A DNA stretch of 64,000 nt, from positions 37,147-101,146 of the forward strand of contig JAQVLA010000011.1 of the NCBI GenBank assembly GCA_028704385.1, written 5' to 3'. Shown piece after piece: positions 9,892-18,567 of the stretch (its first letter is position 1; each line of letters begins with the position of its first letter). A program made the translations under genes and the position numbers. The DNA comes from Bacteroidales bacterium. Lineage in GTDB: Bacteria > Bacteroidota > Bacteroidia > Bacteroidales > F082. The notes under the pieces are model-generated. The model saw nothing but the letters and a program-made list of their open reading frames with translations. It searched no databases and had not been told where the DNA came from.

Positions 9892-10692
9892 ATGCAACTA
9901 AAAAGCCTGCTTCCATTGAATTTGGGAATTTTCTTACGAAATAATTATCTGTTTTTGAAAGGTTTAGCCTATAGAGGAGATCAATTTTACTGTCCTTTTT
10001 GCAATTCAGGCTTCAAAGATTTTTTAGATGGAGGTACGGCAGTGGAAATAAATGAAAAACTGAAAGTAATAGGTTCCGGATTACGACCAAAAACAATCTG
10101 CCCGGGCTGCCACTCCAACGACCGTGAAAGACTTTTACACTGGTTATTCGAAAATCGATATCCAGTATCCTCAACAGATAAAATACTTCACATCGCACCT
10201 GAGCCCTCTTTAGGACGGTATTTAAAAGCAAAAAGCCCCAATGGATACATCTCTGGCGTAAAATATTACGAAGGTTTTTATTACCCTCCTGGGGTTAAAC
10301 TGATGGATTTGCTTGAGTTGCCTTTTAAAACAGCGTATTTCGACTGGGTAATTTGCAACCATGTTTTGGAACATATTCCCAACGATTATGCCGCGATGAA
10401 GGCTATCCATGAAGTATTAAAAATCGGAGGCAAAGCCATTTTGCAGGTCCCCTGGTCTCCCCTGCTCGAAACTACAAAAGAAGATTCCGGCATTCTCGAA
10501 CCTCACGAACGCGAAGCAGCTTTTGGTCAATTTGATCATGTGAGAATTTACGGCCACGATTATCCATTACGGTTAAAAAAAGCAGGTTTTAAAGTGGAAA
10601 CTTTACAATTTGGTGAACTTCAAATACCTCAAAATGAAGTGGCTAAAATGCGGCTTAACCAAAAAGAATGTATCTTTATTGTCACAAAATGA
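9892..10692 (+). CDS. SAM-dependent methyltransferase with N-terminal zinc-ribbon-like cysteines
   Basis: 266 residues. Two C-x2-C pairs near residues 31-34 and 75-78 (YCPFCNSG and ICPGCHSN) resemble a small metal ribbon. The methyltransferase domain follows, with ILHIAPEPSLGRYL as motif I, FDWVICNHVLEHI as the type 11 signature, and GGKAILQVPW. The substrate is unknown; by context it is a glycan or lipid-linked sugar. It lies 11 nt after the beta-helix gene and looks like the last biosynthetic gene of the operon. Confidence 0.83.
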   Translation: MQLKSLLPLNLGIFLRNNYLFLKGLAYRGDQFYCPFCNSGFKDFLDGGTAVEINEKLKVIGSGLRPKTICPGCHSNDRERLLHWLFENRYPVSSTDKILHIAPEPSLGRYLKAKSPNGYISGVKYYEGFYYPPGVKLMDLLELPFKTAYFDWVICNHVLEHIPNDYAAMKAIHEVLKIGGKAILQVPWSPLLETTKEDSGILEPHEREAAFGQFDHVRIYGHDYPLRLKKAGFKVETLQFGELQIPQNEVAKMRLNQKECIFIVTK

Positions 10693-10702
10693 GAGGTCAT
10701 TC

Positions 10703-13036
10703 ATGAAACAAACTACTAACAGCAGAAATTGCCCAACATCTTCCGTAACGTGGGTTTTATTGTTAAGCTTACTGCTGTTTTCGACAGTTTATTCATTTGC
10801 AGAGGAAAAAACATTTCCAAAAAAAATCCTGGCAAATGATCTTATTCTATTGGCAGAAGCCCTTGAAGACACTTCGATTTTAAATGATGATGCTTTTGTA
10901 AATAAGACACTGTCAACTGCTAAGTTATTGTTAGATTGGGAATTAATGAATTTTGCGAAGGATTTGCTGCAATCAACTTACCCACGTTTCAGACAATCAG
11001 CCAGTGAAAAAAACTTGCTGGAATTCTTACATTATCGTGTGATTGCTGATAAAAATCTTATGAATCCTGATAGCCTGAAAGCTTATTTATTACTTGCTGA
11101 ATCGCTTAATAATACGGAACATCAACAATTTGGATATGCCCTGATCCTCAAATATTTAAGATCAATAAATGAATCAAACCGGGCCATAATCTATTATAAT
11201 GTCGCAAATCAAGCTCTGAATGATGATGAATTACATTTACCTCTTCTTCTTGAGACATCACATATTAATCAAGATTTATTAACAAAAACAGAGCTTCAAC
11301 AGCAGATAATTAACAAACTAAACAGCGATCTCTTTATAAGTGTAAACAGCTGGTATTTAGTTGAATACTTAAAAATCGCTGATAGTACTGACCTTTTTAT
11401 TGTCGAACATCTTTTGAAAATGCCGGAAGTTAAACAGAGGAATACCTTGTATGCCAGCATCCTGCATAAAAAGGCACAACTTGATGCTTCAATGAATACT
11501 AGAGAGCAATATAAAAATTTGCTTATTTCTGATTCAATTCTCCTTGAAGCCAACACACTAAAGCAATCTTATCTGGATGAACTGACAGAACAAATTGGAA
11601 ATCTCAAGGCCGAACAGCGCTTATCGCAACCAAAACATAAAACAACCTGGATTTTAGCTTTTGGGGTACCGTTTTTTTTACTTGGTTTATACCTTTTATG
11701 GTATTTGTTCCGAATGAAAAAAAAAGGGAAAAGCAACATTTTAGACTACAAAACATCAATTAGCGATCTAAAAGAAAAGCTTCAACTCGCTAAAGTTCAG
11801 ATTGATGAAAGAGTAAGGTCACGTGAAATTTCTATTGAAAACGAGATTAAAGAAAGTGAAAATCTAGATAAAATTCTGAAAAGCACGTTGAAAAATGCCG
11901 AAGAAGCTAACTATCAGAAAAATGCTTTTATGGCGAATATGAGCCACGAAATCAGAACCCCTCTGAATGGAATACTTGGTTTTTCGAGCTTGTTGGGTAC
12001 AGAATTGGCGAAAATGGACGAACCTGAGCTTTTTGAATATACAAGCAGCATAAAAAAAAGTGGTGATAAATTGCTGCATTTACTTAATAATATTATAGAT
12101 ATCAGTAGGTTACAAGCAAATGACATAGCCCTTAAACACCAAAACTTATCCTTGAAAAAGTTGATGGAGGAAGTTTTGAAGGAATATTACTTTAAAGCCA
12201 ATGACAAAGGTTTAACGCTGATAAACGACACCCAAGCAAGTATTCAGATCAACACTGACGAACAAATCTTAAAACGGATATTAAGTGAATTAACCGATAA
12301 TAGCATAAAATACACCAACAATGGTTATGTTAAATTTTTTGCTGAAAAAAATACTGAAAAAGAGCTTATTAAAATCATAATTTCAGATACCGGTCAAGGC
12401 ATTGATCAGGCTTTTCTCGACAATATCTTTGAACCTTTCAAACTGGACAAACAGGGCTATTCCAGGCAGTATCAAGGTGCCGGACTGGGTTTGCCTTTGG
12501 CCAGAAGTATGACTGAACTACTTGGTGGTCAATTTGATATTTTATCCGAAAAGGCCCAAGGAACTACCATCACAATCACATTACCTGCCAATTTTGAACA
12601 AGGTAGCACCGAAACCGCTTTTAATAAAAACCTGACTTCAAAATCGGGCTTACTTTCTTCAGGAAACCCAAATATTCTTTTAATTGAAGATGATTTGCCC
12701 AACAGAATTGTCATCGCAAAATTTTTGGAAAGATTTGGCAGTGTAAATCAGGCTGGCAATGGTGAAGAAACAATCTTATTAATTAAAGAATCTGTTAAAA
12801 AGGCTGAAATCTTCGACCTGATATTGATGGATATCAATCTGCCAGCTCCCTGGGATGGAATCAACTTAATGCAGTATATCCGCGCAAACTATCCTCAATA
12901 CCTGAACATACCATTTGTTGCACAAACGGCTTATAGCATGTCGGGTGATGAACAAAGATTTCTGGAGGCAGGATTTGATGCTTATATTGCTAAACCCATT
13001 TCGTTCGAAGATCTGCAAAAGATTCTAAAAAAGTGA
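10703..13036 (+). CDS. Hybrid sensor histidine kinase with C-terminal receiver domain
   Basis: I chose the ATG at 10703 (777 residues), giving an N-terminal membrane/signal segment; an in-frame ATG at 10610 lies inside the previous gene. A helical, TPR-like periplasmic sensor region is followed by a membrane helix near residue 320 and a coiled coil. HisKA follows (MSHEIRTPLNG, with the phospho-accepting His), then HATPase_c (DNSIKYTNNG, SDTGQGID, GAGLGLPLA) and a receiver domain with acidic IEDD, phospho-Asp in LILMDINLP, T in VAQTAYS and K in IAKPIS. It begins 10 nt after the polysaccharide operon, so it may regulate it. Confidence 0.92.
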   Translation: MKQTTNSRNCPTSSVTWVLLLSLLLFSTVYSFAEEKTFPKKILANDLILLAEALEDTSILNDDAFVNKTLSTAKLLLDWELMNFAKDLLQSTYPRFRQSASEKNLLEFLHYRVIADKNLMNPDSLKAYLLLAESLNNTEHQQFGYALILKYLRSINESNRAIIYYNVANQALNDDELHLPLLLETSHINQDLLTKTELQQQIINKLNSDLFISVNSWYLVEYLKIADSTDLFIVEHLLKMPEVKQRNTLYASILHKKAQLDASMNTREQYKNLLISDSILLEANTLKQSYLDELTEQIGNLKAEQRLSQPKHKTTWILAFGVPFFLLGLYLLWYLFRMKKKGKSNILDYKTSISDLKEKLQLAKVQIDERVRSREISIENEIKESENLDKILKSTLKNAEEANYQKNAFMANMSHEIRTPLNGILGFSSLLGTELAKMDEPELFEYTSSIKKSGDKLLHLLNNIIDISRLQANDIALKHQNLSLKKLMEEVLKEYYFKANDKGLTLINDTQASIQINTDEQILKRILSELTDNSIKYTNNGYVKFFAEKNTEKELIKIIISDTGQGIDQAFLDNIFEPFKLDKQGYSRQYQGAGLGLPLARSMTELLGGQFDILSEKAQGTTITITLPANFEQGSTETAFNKNLTSKSGLLSSGNPNILLIEDDLPNRIVIAKFLERFGSVNQAGNGEETILLIKESVKKAEIFDLILMDINLPAPWDGINLMQYIRANYPQYLNIPFVAQTAYSMSGDEQRFLEAGFDAYIAKPISFEDLQKILKK

Positions 13037-13175
13037 ACAGGAATTGATTTAGAGTTCCCGTAGAAAATAATAATTTTTTTTGATAATCTAACCATGTTGA
13101 GCATAAGAAATGAATATAAATTGATTAACAATAAAAATTCTAAATCACCCAGTTCAGATTACATTGGTTTTTTAA

Positions 13176-13183
13176 TACCTTTG
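13176..13183 (+). promoter_or_regulatory. Bacteroidota -7 promoter element (TACCTTTG)
   Basis: TACCTTTG matches the TAnnTTTG consensus of the Bacteroidota housekeeping sigma factor. Transcription would start near 13190, inside the longest possible ORF of the receiver gene, so the first ATG at 13094 would not be on this transcript. No convincing -33 TTG is seen at standard spacing. Confidence 0.6.
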
Positions 13184-13252
13184 CACCCATACAAGCAAAA
13201 AAGAATTCAGAGGAATTCACTTTTATTTTCTAAAACACCGGAGAACAACAAA

Positions 13253-13651
13253 TTGAATACCGAGGAAAACAAACAAAAACTCCATATCCTACTAGTTGAA
13301 GACAATGAGTTAAACCAAAAGTTTGCCATAGCTGTTCTCAAGCGTCTTGGTTATACTTTTGAGCTTGCTGAAAATGGTGCAATTGGTTTACAAAAGTTTA
13401 CCGAAGGTAAGTTTGATCTCATACTGATGGATATTCAAATGCCGGAAATGAATGGTATTGAAGCAACACTGGCGATCCGCGAATATGAAAAGAAAAATGG
13501 AATAAAAAAACCAATTCCAATAATTGCTGTAACGGCATTTGCAATGGAACATGACAAGAGAAATTGTTTGGAAGCTGGCATGAATGAATTTCTGACAAAG
13601 CCATACAAACCCCAGGAAATGGAAGCAAAAATTGAAAAAGTAATGAAATAA
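13253..13651 (+). CDS. Stand-alone response regulator receiver (CheY-like) protein
   Basis: A 132-residue single receiver domain from a TTG at 13253, preceded by GGAG 9 nt upstream. The frame extends to an ATG at 13094, but that extension is low-complexity and contains a promoter element at 13176, so I prefer the shorter form. Key residues are ED at 16-17, phospho-Asp60 in LILMDIQMP, T in VTAFA and K in LTKPY. With no output domain, it probably shuttles phosphate or regulates by protein contact, possibly receiving phosphate from the hybrid kinase just upstream. Confidence 0.8.
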   Translation: MNTEENKQKLHILLVEDNELNQKFAIAVLKRLGYTFELAENGAIGLQKFTEGKFDLILMDIQMPEMNGIEATLAIREYEKKNGIKKPIPIIAVTAFAMEHDKRNCLEAGMNEFLTKPYKPQEMEAKIEKVMK

Positions 13652-13679
13652 AAAAACCGCTCGTTAAGCGGTTTTTTTA
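13652..13679. terminator. Bidirectional intrinsic terminator
   Basis: The stem AACCGCT/AGCGGTT with loop CGTTA has an A tract on one side and a T tract on the other. It lies between the converging receiver gene and FKBP operon and can serve both. Confidence 0.88.
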
Positions 13680-13690
13680 TTATGATGATC

Positions 13691-15025
13691 TTACTCTAAA
13701 ACCTCGAGCAGTTCAACATCAAAAACCAAGGGTGAATAGGCCGGAATATCTGCCCCTCTGTCAACGCCGCCATAAGCCAGTTCAGAAGGCAAAATAAAGG
13801 TAGCTTTGCCACCGGCTTTCATCAAAGCAATGCCTTCGTCCCATCCCTTAATAACCTGTCCTTTACCCAACTCAAAGCTAAATGCCTGTCCGCCATCCAA
13901 AGAAGACTGCAATTGTTGACCTTCAATATTGTACAAGGTATAATGCACTTTTACAGTTTTGCCGTTTTCAGCTTGCGCACCTGTACCAGCCTCTTTTTCA
14001 ATATAATAAAGTCCACTCTCACGTGGTTCGATAGTAATATTGTGTTGTTCGAGGTAAGCCAAAATTTTCTTTGATTCATTTATTCTGGCCAATTCAGCTT
14101 TGGCTTCTTCCGCTTTTCTGGCATCCTCACGTTCCTTATCAGCCTGTTCTCTGGTTTTGATGTCAACCAGCTCTGTCTCATAAATCAGGGTGGTGTAAGG
14201 TAAAACCATCTGTCCTCTTCCAAGGCTATCGAAAGCCAAAGAGGAAGGAACAATAAGACGATTTTTTCCCCCTTTCCGCAAATAACCAATACCTTCGTCA
14301 AATCCTTTTGTATCAAAGGGTTGTCCATAGGTTACTTCCATTGGATCGCGGCCAAGTGATGTAAAAAGCTGGTTACCATCCATATCACTGATTGTAAAAT
14401 GCATCATTAAGATATCACCAGATTTTGGTTTCCGGCCTTTACCAGTTTTTAAATCCATCACAAATAATCCGGACTCCATTGTTTCATAAGCTCCATTCAA
14501 GGATTGTAATAAGCTTTCAAGTTTAATTTGCTCCTCTTCTTTACGTTGCCTCAAAAAGGCCTGTTCTTCTGCAATGACTTCAGCTTCAGTTTGAATACTT
14601 AACAACCTGATATCAAAGTACATTGGACTTCCGGGTATAACGAAATCCGGTAAAGTAGCTATTCCGGCAGTTACCATATAGAACGAATCGGCCGGAACTA
14701 CAATGGTAACAGAATCACCCTCGTGCAGTTCAGCAAGGGCGGCATACAAATCGCCTTCAAAAGTTGGCTTGATAATGGGAAATTTCAATGGTTCATCAAA
14801 AAGTTTCGTGTCAAAAAGTACGGTATCTTCCAGATAATACTTCATTTTGACAGAAACAACATCATTTAGGGCAGCCGAAACTGTTGCATCACCTTTCTCG
14901 TGATACCTGATGTAAACATTATTCTCCGATTTGTCGAAGCCCGGATAAGGTGATTGCGAACAAGCACTCAAAAGACCAATTAGTGCAACCACACCCAGAA
15001 AGAAATTCAATTTAATTTTAAGCAT
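13691..15025 (-). CDS. Three-domain FKBP-type peptidyl-prolyl isomerase lipoprotein
   Basis: 444 residues with a lipobox (LLSAC, Cys22), so probably an envelope lipoprotein. There are three FKBP-like units: about 38-150 (degenerate, PPIase consensus poorly kept), 175-285, and 325-444, the best conserved (GQVIKGWDEGIALMKAGG, then SELAYGG and IPAYSPLVFDVELL). A charged helical linker (about 150-178 and 285-325) separates the units. It probably folds outer-membrane or secreted proteins. It is third in a run of FKBP lipoprotein genes with one, two and three domains. Confidence 0.88.
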   Translation of the reverse strand: MLKIKLNFFLGVVALIGLLSACSQSPYPGFDKSENNVYIRYHEKGDATVSAALNDVVSVKMKYYLEDTVLFDTKLFDEPLKFPIIKPTFEGDLYAALAELHEGDSVTIVVPADSFYMVTAGIATLPDFVIPGSPMYFDIRLLSIQTEAEVIAEEQAFLRQRKEEEQIKLESLLQSLNGAYETMESGLFVMDLKTGKGRKPKSGDILMMHFTISDMDGNQLFTSLGRDPMEVTYGQPFDTKGFDEGIGYLRKGGKNRLIVPSSLAFDSLGRGQMVLPYTTLIYETELVDIKTREQADKEREDARKAEEAKAELARINESKKILAYLEQHNITIEPRESGLYYIEKEAGTGAQAENGKTVKVHYTLYNIEGQQLQSSLDGGQAFSFELGKGQVIKGWDEGIALMKAGGKATFILPSELAYGGVDRGADIPAYSPLVFDVELLEVLE

Positions 15026-15081
15026 AAATTTTTGATTTAAAATAATATAGTGCCTTTAATGACAATACGATGAGGTTTGTT

Positions 15082-15954
15082 TTACTTAACAATGTCAACA
15101 AGTTCAACTTCAAAAACCAAGGGGCTGTATGCCGGAATTCTTCCAGTTTCACGTTCGCCATAGGCCAGGTTTTGCGGAATGATTAACATTGCTTTACCAC
15201 CTTTGCGCATTAATGCAATACCTTCGTCCCAGCCCTTAATAACCCTGCCGGCACCTAACTCAAATTCAAACGGTTTTCCTTTGCTGTATGAGTCATCAAA
15301 TGGTAATCCATTGGTAAGCCTTCCTGCATAATGTACCTTTACTATTTGTCCTTTTTGTGGCTTTACCCCATTACCACGCTCTTTTTCAATATAATACAAA
15401 CCAGATTCGGTAGGTGAAACCGTAATATTCTCCTGCTCAAGAAAAGCCTGTAATAATTTATCTGATTCTTCAATCTGAGCCATTTTCTTTTGATGCTGCT
15501 CGGCTTCAAATTCATCAGGCGACATAAAATTGATAAGTCGTATATCAAAACGCATAATCGAAGCTGGTTTCACAAATTCAGGAAGCTCTCTAACCCTGAA
15601 AACCTCAAGAAAAATACGATCTGCCGGACATAAAAAACTGGCTGAATCTCCACGGTGCATAATGGCGATTCCTTCGTAAAAATCTCCGGGAAAAACAGGT
15701 TTCATCAATGGAAAACGCATCTCTTTTGATAGTTTCTCACTGTCAAAAATGATCGAATCATCCACCGTATATTTCATCTCAACCTGAACAATGTCATTTT
15801 CTATCGGTTTGCTCTCATCCTTATTCTCTTCATAAAACCGATACTTCAACCCACTTTCAGTGGTCTTAAACTGTTGATCCTTACTATTGCTACATGCAGC
15901 AACAAACAAAATAAGCCCAAACATCAAAACTGAAAATAAACGTAAACTTTTCAT
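15082..15954 (-). CDS. Two-domain FKBP-type peptidyl-prolyl isomerase lipoprotein
   Basis: I chose the ATG at 15954 (290 residues), which gives a clean lipoprotein signal (FVAACS). The in-frame ATG at 15987 would overlap the upstream gene by 23 nt. The first FKBP-like unit (about 35-145) is degenerate. The second (about 180-290) is well conserved, with VKVHYAGRLTNG, GRVIKGWDEGIALMRKGG, NLAYGERE and IPAYSPLVFEVELV. The C-terminal domain is very similar to that of the following three-domain protein, so the two are paralogs. Confidence 0.88.
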   Translation of the reverse strand: MKSLRLFSVLMFGLILFVAACSNSKDQQFKTTESGLKYRFYEENKDESKPIENDIVQVEMKYTVDDSIIFDSEKLSKEMRFPLMKPVFPGDFYEGIAIMHRGDSASFLCPADRIFLEVFRVRELPEFVKPASIMRFDIRLINFMSPDEFEAEQHQKKMAQIEESDKLLQAFLEQENITVSPTESGLYYIEKERGNGVKPQKGQIVKVHYAGRLTNGLPFDDSYSKGKPFEFELGAGRVIKGWDEGIALMRKGGKAMLIIPQNLAYGERETGRIPAYSPLVFEVELVDIVK

Positions 15955-15964
15955 TTTTAAGGTT

Positions 15965-16498
15965 TTAATCAAGTACTTCAATTTCATAAATTAGACTGGT
16001 CTTTGGCGGAACCTTTTCCTCATCACCAAGCAGGCCAAAAGCAAGATGCGAAGGTAAGATAATTGTAGCTTTATCTCCCTTTCGTAAAAATAATATGGCT
16101 TCCTCCAGGCCGGATTCCACACCTCCACGACCTACGACAAAAGTCTTAACGCCTTTAACCTTAGAAGTATAGACTACATCACCCGTCAGAAACTTCATAA
16201 CAAAATTTAGACGTACCAATTCTCCTTTTTTGATTGGCTCACCACTACCGGAATGATGAACAGTGTATCGTAAGCCAGAGCCTGTTTCTGTCACATTTAG
16301 TTTATGTCGTTTTATATAATCATTAATTTGCTCATTTTCAGTACGAACAAGGTAACGATTAGCCTTTTCCAGCGACCTTCGAACCTCTTCTGCTGACACA
16401 GAATCACTTTCTTCGCTTGGCTGATAAGTGCATGAAAAAAGAAGAATAGTTAAGCAAAATAAAAGTATAGGTTGTAAAATTACATTTAGCTTTTCCAT
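15965..16498 (-). CDS. Single-domain FKBP lipoprotein, GldI-like
   Basis: I chose the ATG at 16498 (177 residues); a TTG two codons earlier is possible. The N-terminal signal has the lipobox LLFSC. One FKBP domain spans about 65-177 (GELVRLNFVMKFLTGD, GGVESGLEEAILFLRKGDKATIILPSHLAFG, where the usual IKGW is replaced by VESG). Its place directly after an nrnA-like gene resembles gldI of gliding flavobacteria, a lipoprotein PPIase needed for T9SS and gliding, but orthology is inferred from context and length only. Confidence 0.82.
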   Translation of the reverse strand: MEKLNVILQPILLFCLTILLFSCTYQPSEESDSVSAEEVRRSLEKANRYLVRTENEQINDYIKRHKLNVTETGSGLRYTVHHSGSGEPIKKGELVRLNFVMKFLTGDVVYTSKVKGVKTFVVGRGGVESGLEEAILFLRKGDKATIILPSHLAFGLLGDEEKVPPKTSLIYEIEVLD

Positions 16499-16504
16499 TT
16501 GCAA

Positions 16505-17524
16505 CTAGCTGTTCAACTGATTTTTATAAAAAGGTAACACCTTTATCAGGTAGTCAATAGCTTCTTTAAACGATAGCTTTAAATTTCCACCGGCTGCATT
16601 GTTATGTCCTCCTCCATTAAAATGATTTTTGGCAAGTTCATGTACCGAAAAGTTGCCCTTCGATCTAAACGAAAACCTGATTTGATCTGACTTCTCGGTA
16701 ATTAAAACTGACATCATGATATTGTGTATCGACAAAGGATAATTCACAATGCCTTCGGTATCACCTATTTGAAAATTGAAACGATTTAAATCATCTTTGC
16801 TTAAGGTGATAACAGCCGTGCTAAATTCATTAAAAACCTGCATTCTGTTGCTGATCGAATAACCCAATAATCGTAAACGATTCTCACTAAAAGTATCATA
16901 TATCTGTTGATGAACATGAACAGCATCCAGTCCATTTTCAATCAAACGGGCAACAGCATTAAAGGTTTCTGCCCGATTGATGGAATGACTAAACGAACCT
17001 GTATCTGTCATAATTCCTGCAAATAATGCTTCTGCAATTTCCTGATTTTTAAGCTGTTCAACATCCGTCTCAGCTATTAATTCATAAATCATTTCTGCTG
17101 TGCTCGAAACAGAAATATTAGAATACATTAACTTAAAACTGTCAGTTTCAGGTTCGCGGTGATGGTCAATTAAAACAAGGGGACAATTTAGTTTTAGCAA
17201 ATCCTCCTGCAATGCTCCGGAACGGGAAACTCCGTTATAATCCAAACAGAATACATAATCTGCTGTCTGTAATCTGGCCTTCACCTCTTTTGCCTGCTGA
17301 TCAAAAATTAAAATGTGATCTGCACCTTTTAGCCAGGATAAAAATTCGGGAAACTTATTAGGTGAAACAATTGTTACTTCTTGGTTATGTACCCTTAAAA
17401 AGGCTGCTAAAGCCAAAGCCGATCCCACTGCATCTCCATCGGGGTTTGTATGTATTGTAAGAACCAGTTTATGAGGAATTTCAAGAATTTTAAGGAAGGC
17501 ATCTAAGAAAAGGGATCTGTTCAT
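16505..17524 (-). CDS. nrnA: DHH/DHHA1 phosphoesterase, NrnA-like oligoribonuclease/pAp phosphatase
   Basis: 339 residues. The DHH domain has HTNPDGDAVGSALAL, FCLDYN, LIDHHRE (the DHH motif) and MTDTGSFSHS. The C-terminal DHHA1 domain ends with NGGGHNNAAGG, the substrate-binding loop. NrnA-type enzymes degrade 2-5 nt RNA fragments (and pApA or pGpG) and dephosphorylate pAp. Mn-dependent and cytosolic. It is the first gene of the minus-strand operon and is divergent from ndk. The stop codon is 6 nt before the next gene's ATG. Confidence 0.92.
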   Translation of the reverse strand: MNRSLFLDAFLKILEIPHKLVLTIHTNPDGDAVGSALALAAFLRVHNQEVTIVSPNKFPEFLSWLKGADHILIFDQQAKEVKARLQTADYVFCLDYNGVSRSGALQEDLLKLNCPLVLIDHHREPETDSFKLMYSNISVSSTAEMIYELIAETDVEQLKNQEIAEALFAGIMTDTGSFSHSINRAETFNAVARLIENGLDAVHVHQQIYDTFSENRLRLLGYSISNRMQVFNEFSTAVITLSKDDLNRFNFQIGDTEGIVNYPLSIHNIMMSVLITEKSDQIRFSFRSKGNFSVHELAKNHFNGGGHNNAAGGNLKLSFKEAIDYLIKVLPFYKNQLNS

Positions 17525-17631
17525 ATATTATCTGCTAATTAACTACAAAACTACACAAATATGATGTATTGATCCGGAATTTTTAGGTCGCCTTTCAACA
17601 ATAAATCTCTTTTATGTATATAACTCGTTTG

Positions 17632-17661
17632 TTTGTAATCTTGTGAAAAAGACTATTTTTG
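17632..17661 (+). promoter_or_regulatory. Promoter of ndk (TTTG-N18-TATTTTTG)
   Basis: The -33 TTTG at 17632 and the -7 TATTTTTG at 17654-17661, separated by 18 nt, match the Bacteroidota consensus. The predicted transcript begins about 20 nt before the ndk ATG. Confidence 0.7.
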
Positions 17662-17686
17662 CCGCTTACAAAATAAAAACAGATAA

Positions 17687-18106
17687 ATGAACGGAAATCT
17701 AACATTCACAATGGTTAAACCTGTAGCAGTTGCCGATGGTCATGCGGCTGCTATTTTAGCAAAAATCGTAGAAGGTGGTTTTAAAATTAAAGCCATGAAA
17801 ATGACACGTTTAAGTAAAGAACAAGCAGAGAAATTTTATGCTATTCACAGTGAAAGGCCATTCTTCGCCAGTCTTGTTAGCTCAATGACTTCAGGTCCGA
17901 TAGTGGCTGCTTTACTCGAAAAAGAAAACGCAGTTGAGGCGTTCAGAAATTATATCGGTGCAACAAATCCGGCAGATGCAGCGGAAGGAACGATCAGAAA
18001 AATCTATGGTAAGTCAATAGAAGCCAATGCTGTACATGGCTCTGACAGCGATGAAAACGCTTTAGTGGAATCTGCCTATTTTTTCAGCGAATTTGATCGG
18101 TTTTAA
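17687..18106 (+). CDS. ndk: Nucleoside diphosphate kinase
   Basis: 139 residues, normal length. It transfers the gamma-phosphate among nucleoside triphosphates via a phosphohistidine. Visible are TMVKPVAV (ATP-binding Lys11), [25 protein letters not shown], and the active site NAVHGSDS with catalytic His117. It is monocistronic with its own promoter. The stop overlaps the convergent XRE gene by 4 nt, so antisense interference between the two transcripts is possible. Confidence 0.96.
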   Translation: MNGNLTFTMVKPVAVADGHAAAILAKIVEGGFKIKAMKMTRLSKEQAEKFYAIHSERPFFASLVSSMTSGPIVAALLEKENAVEAFRNYIGATNPADAAEGTIRKIYGKSIEANAVHGSDSDENALVESAYFFSEFDRF

Positions 18107-18567
18107 TGCTTTTGTAGCGGATTGAGTTGTTCAAAAGTGTTATCGGAATAAACAAGAATAATCCGAACAATTTCCTTTTGTACCTTATTATTCAAATCTT
18201 CCTCAAACTCAGGGGAGGATTTTTTATTTGTATATAACTGATTAACAGTTTCTTTTGTCCCTTCGTGTCTTATTTCAACTTTCTTGCCTGGATCAACAGT
18301 CTGTTGTTCGTCAATATCGAAAAGGGATTGTTCTATTGGTGTTGCTGACACCGCCGATACAGTTATGGGTCCTTTTCCCATAACAATCCAATCAAGACTA
18401 AATTCCGGATAAGTTTCCTTAAGCTTTAAAATAAAATCAAGGCTTGGCTTATTTCTACCTGAAAGAAGGTGGGATATTCCGGAGCGTTGCACTTCCAACT
18501 GATCAGCTAATTGAGCTGCCGTCAGATTTTTTGAACGCATAATATGAGCAATTCTGTCTTTGAGCAT
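18103..18567 (-). CDS. XRE-family helix-turn-helix transcriptional regulator
   Basis: 154 residues. The N-terminal HTH (about 5-60) includes [24 protein letters not shown] and [29 protein letters not shown], a common Bacteroidota phage-repressor-like arrangement. The C-terminal half is charged, low in conservation and ends in a possible helix, with no peptidase or ligand domain seen. It is divergent from the TPR kinase operon. Its own promoter region carries many TTACA/TGTAA repeats, including two palindromes, so autoregulation is likely. Confidence 0.88.
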   Translation of the reverse strand: MLKDRIAHIMRSKNLTAAQLADQLEVQRSGISHLLSGRNKPSLDFILKLKETYPEFSLDWIVMGKGPITVSAVSATPIEQSLFDIDEQQTVDPGKKVEIRHEGTKETVNQLYTNKKSSPEFEEDLNNKVQKEIVRIILVYSDNTFEQLNPLQKH

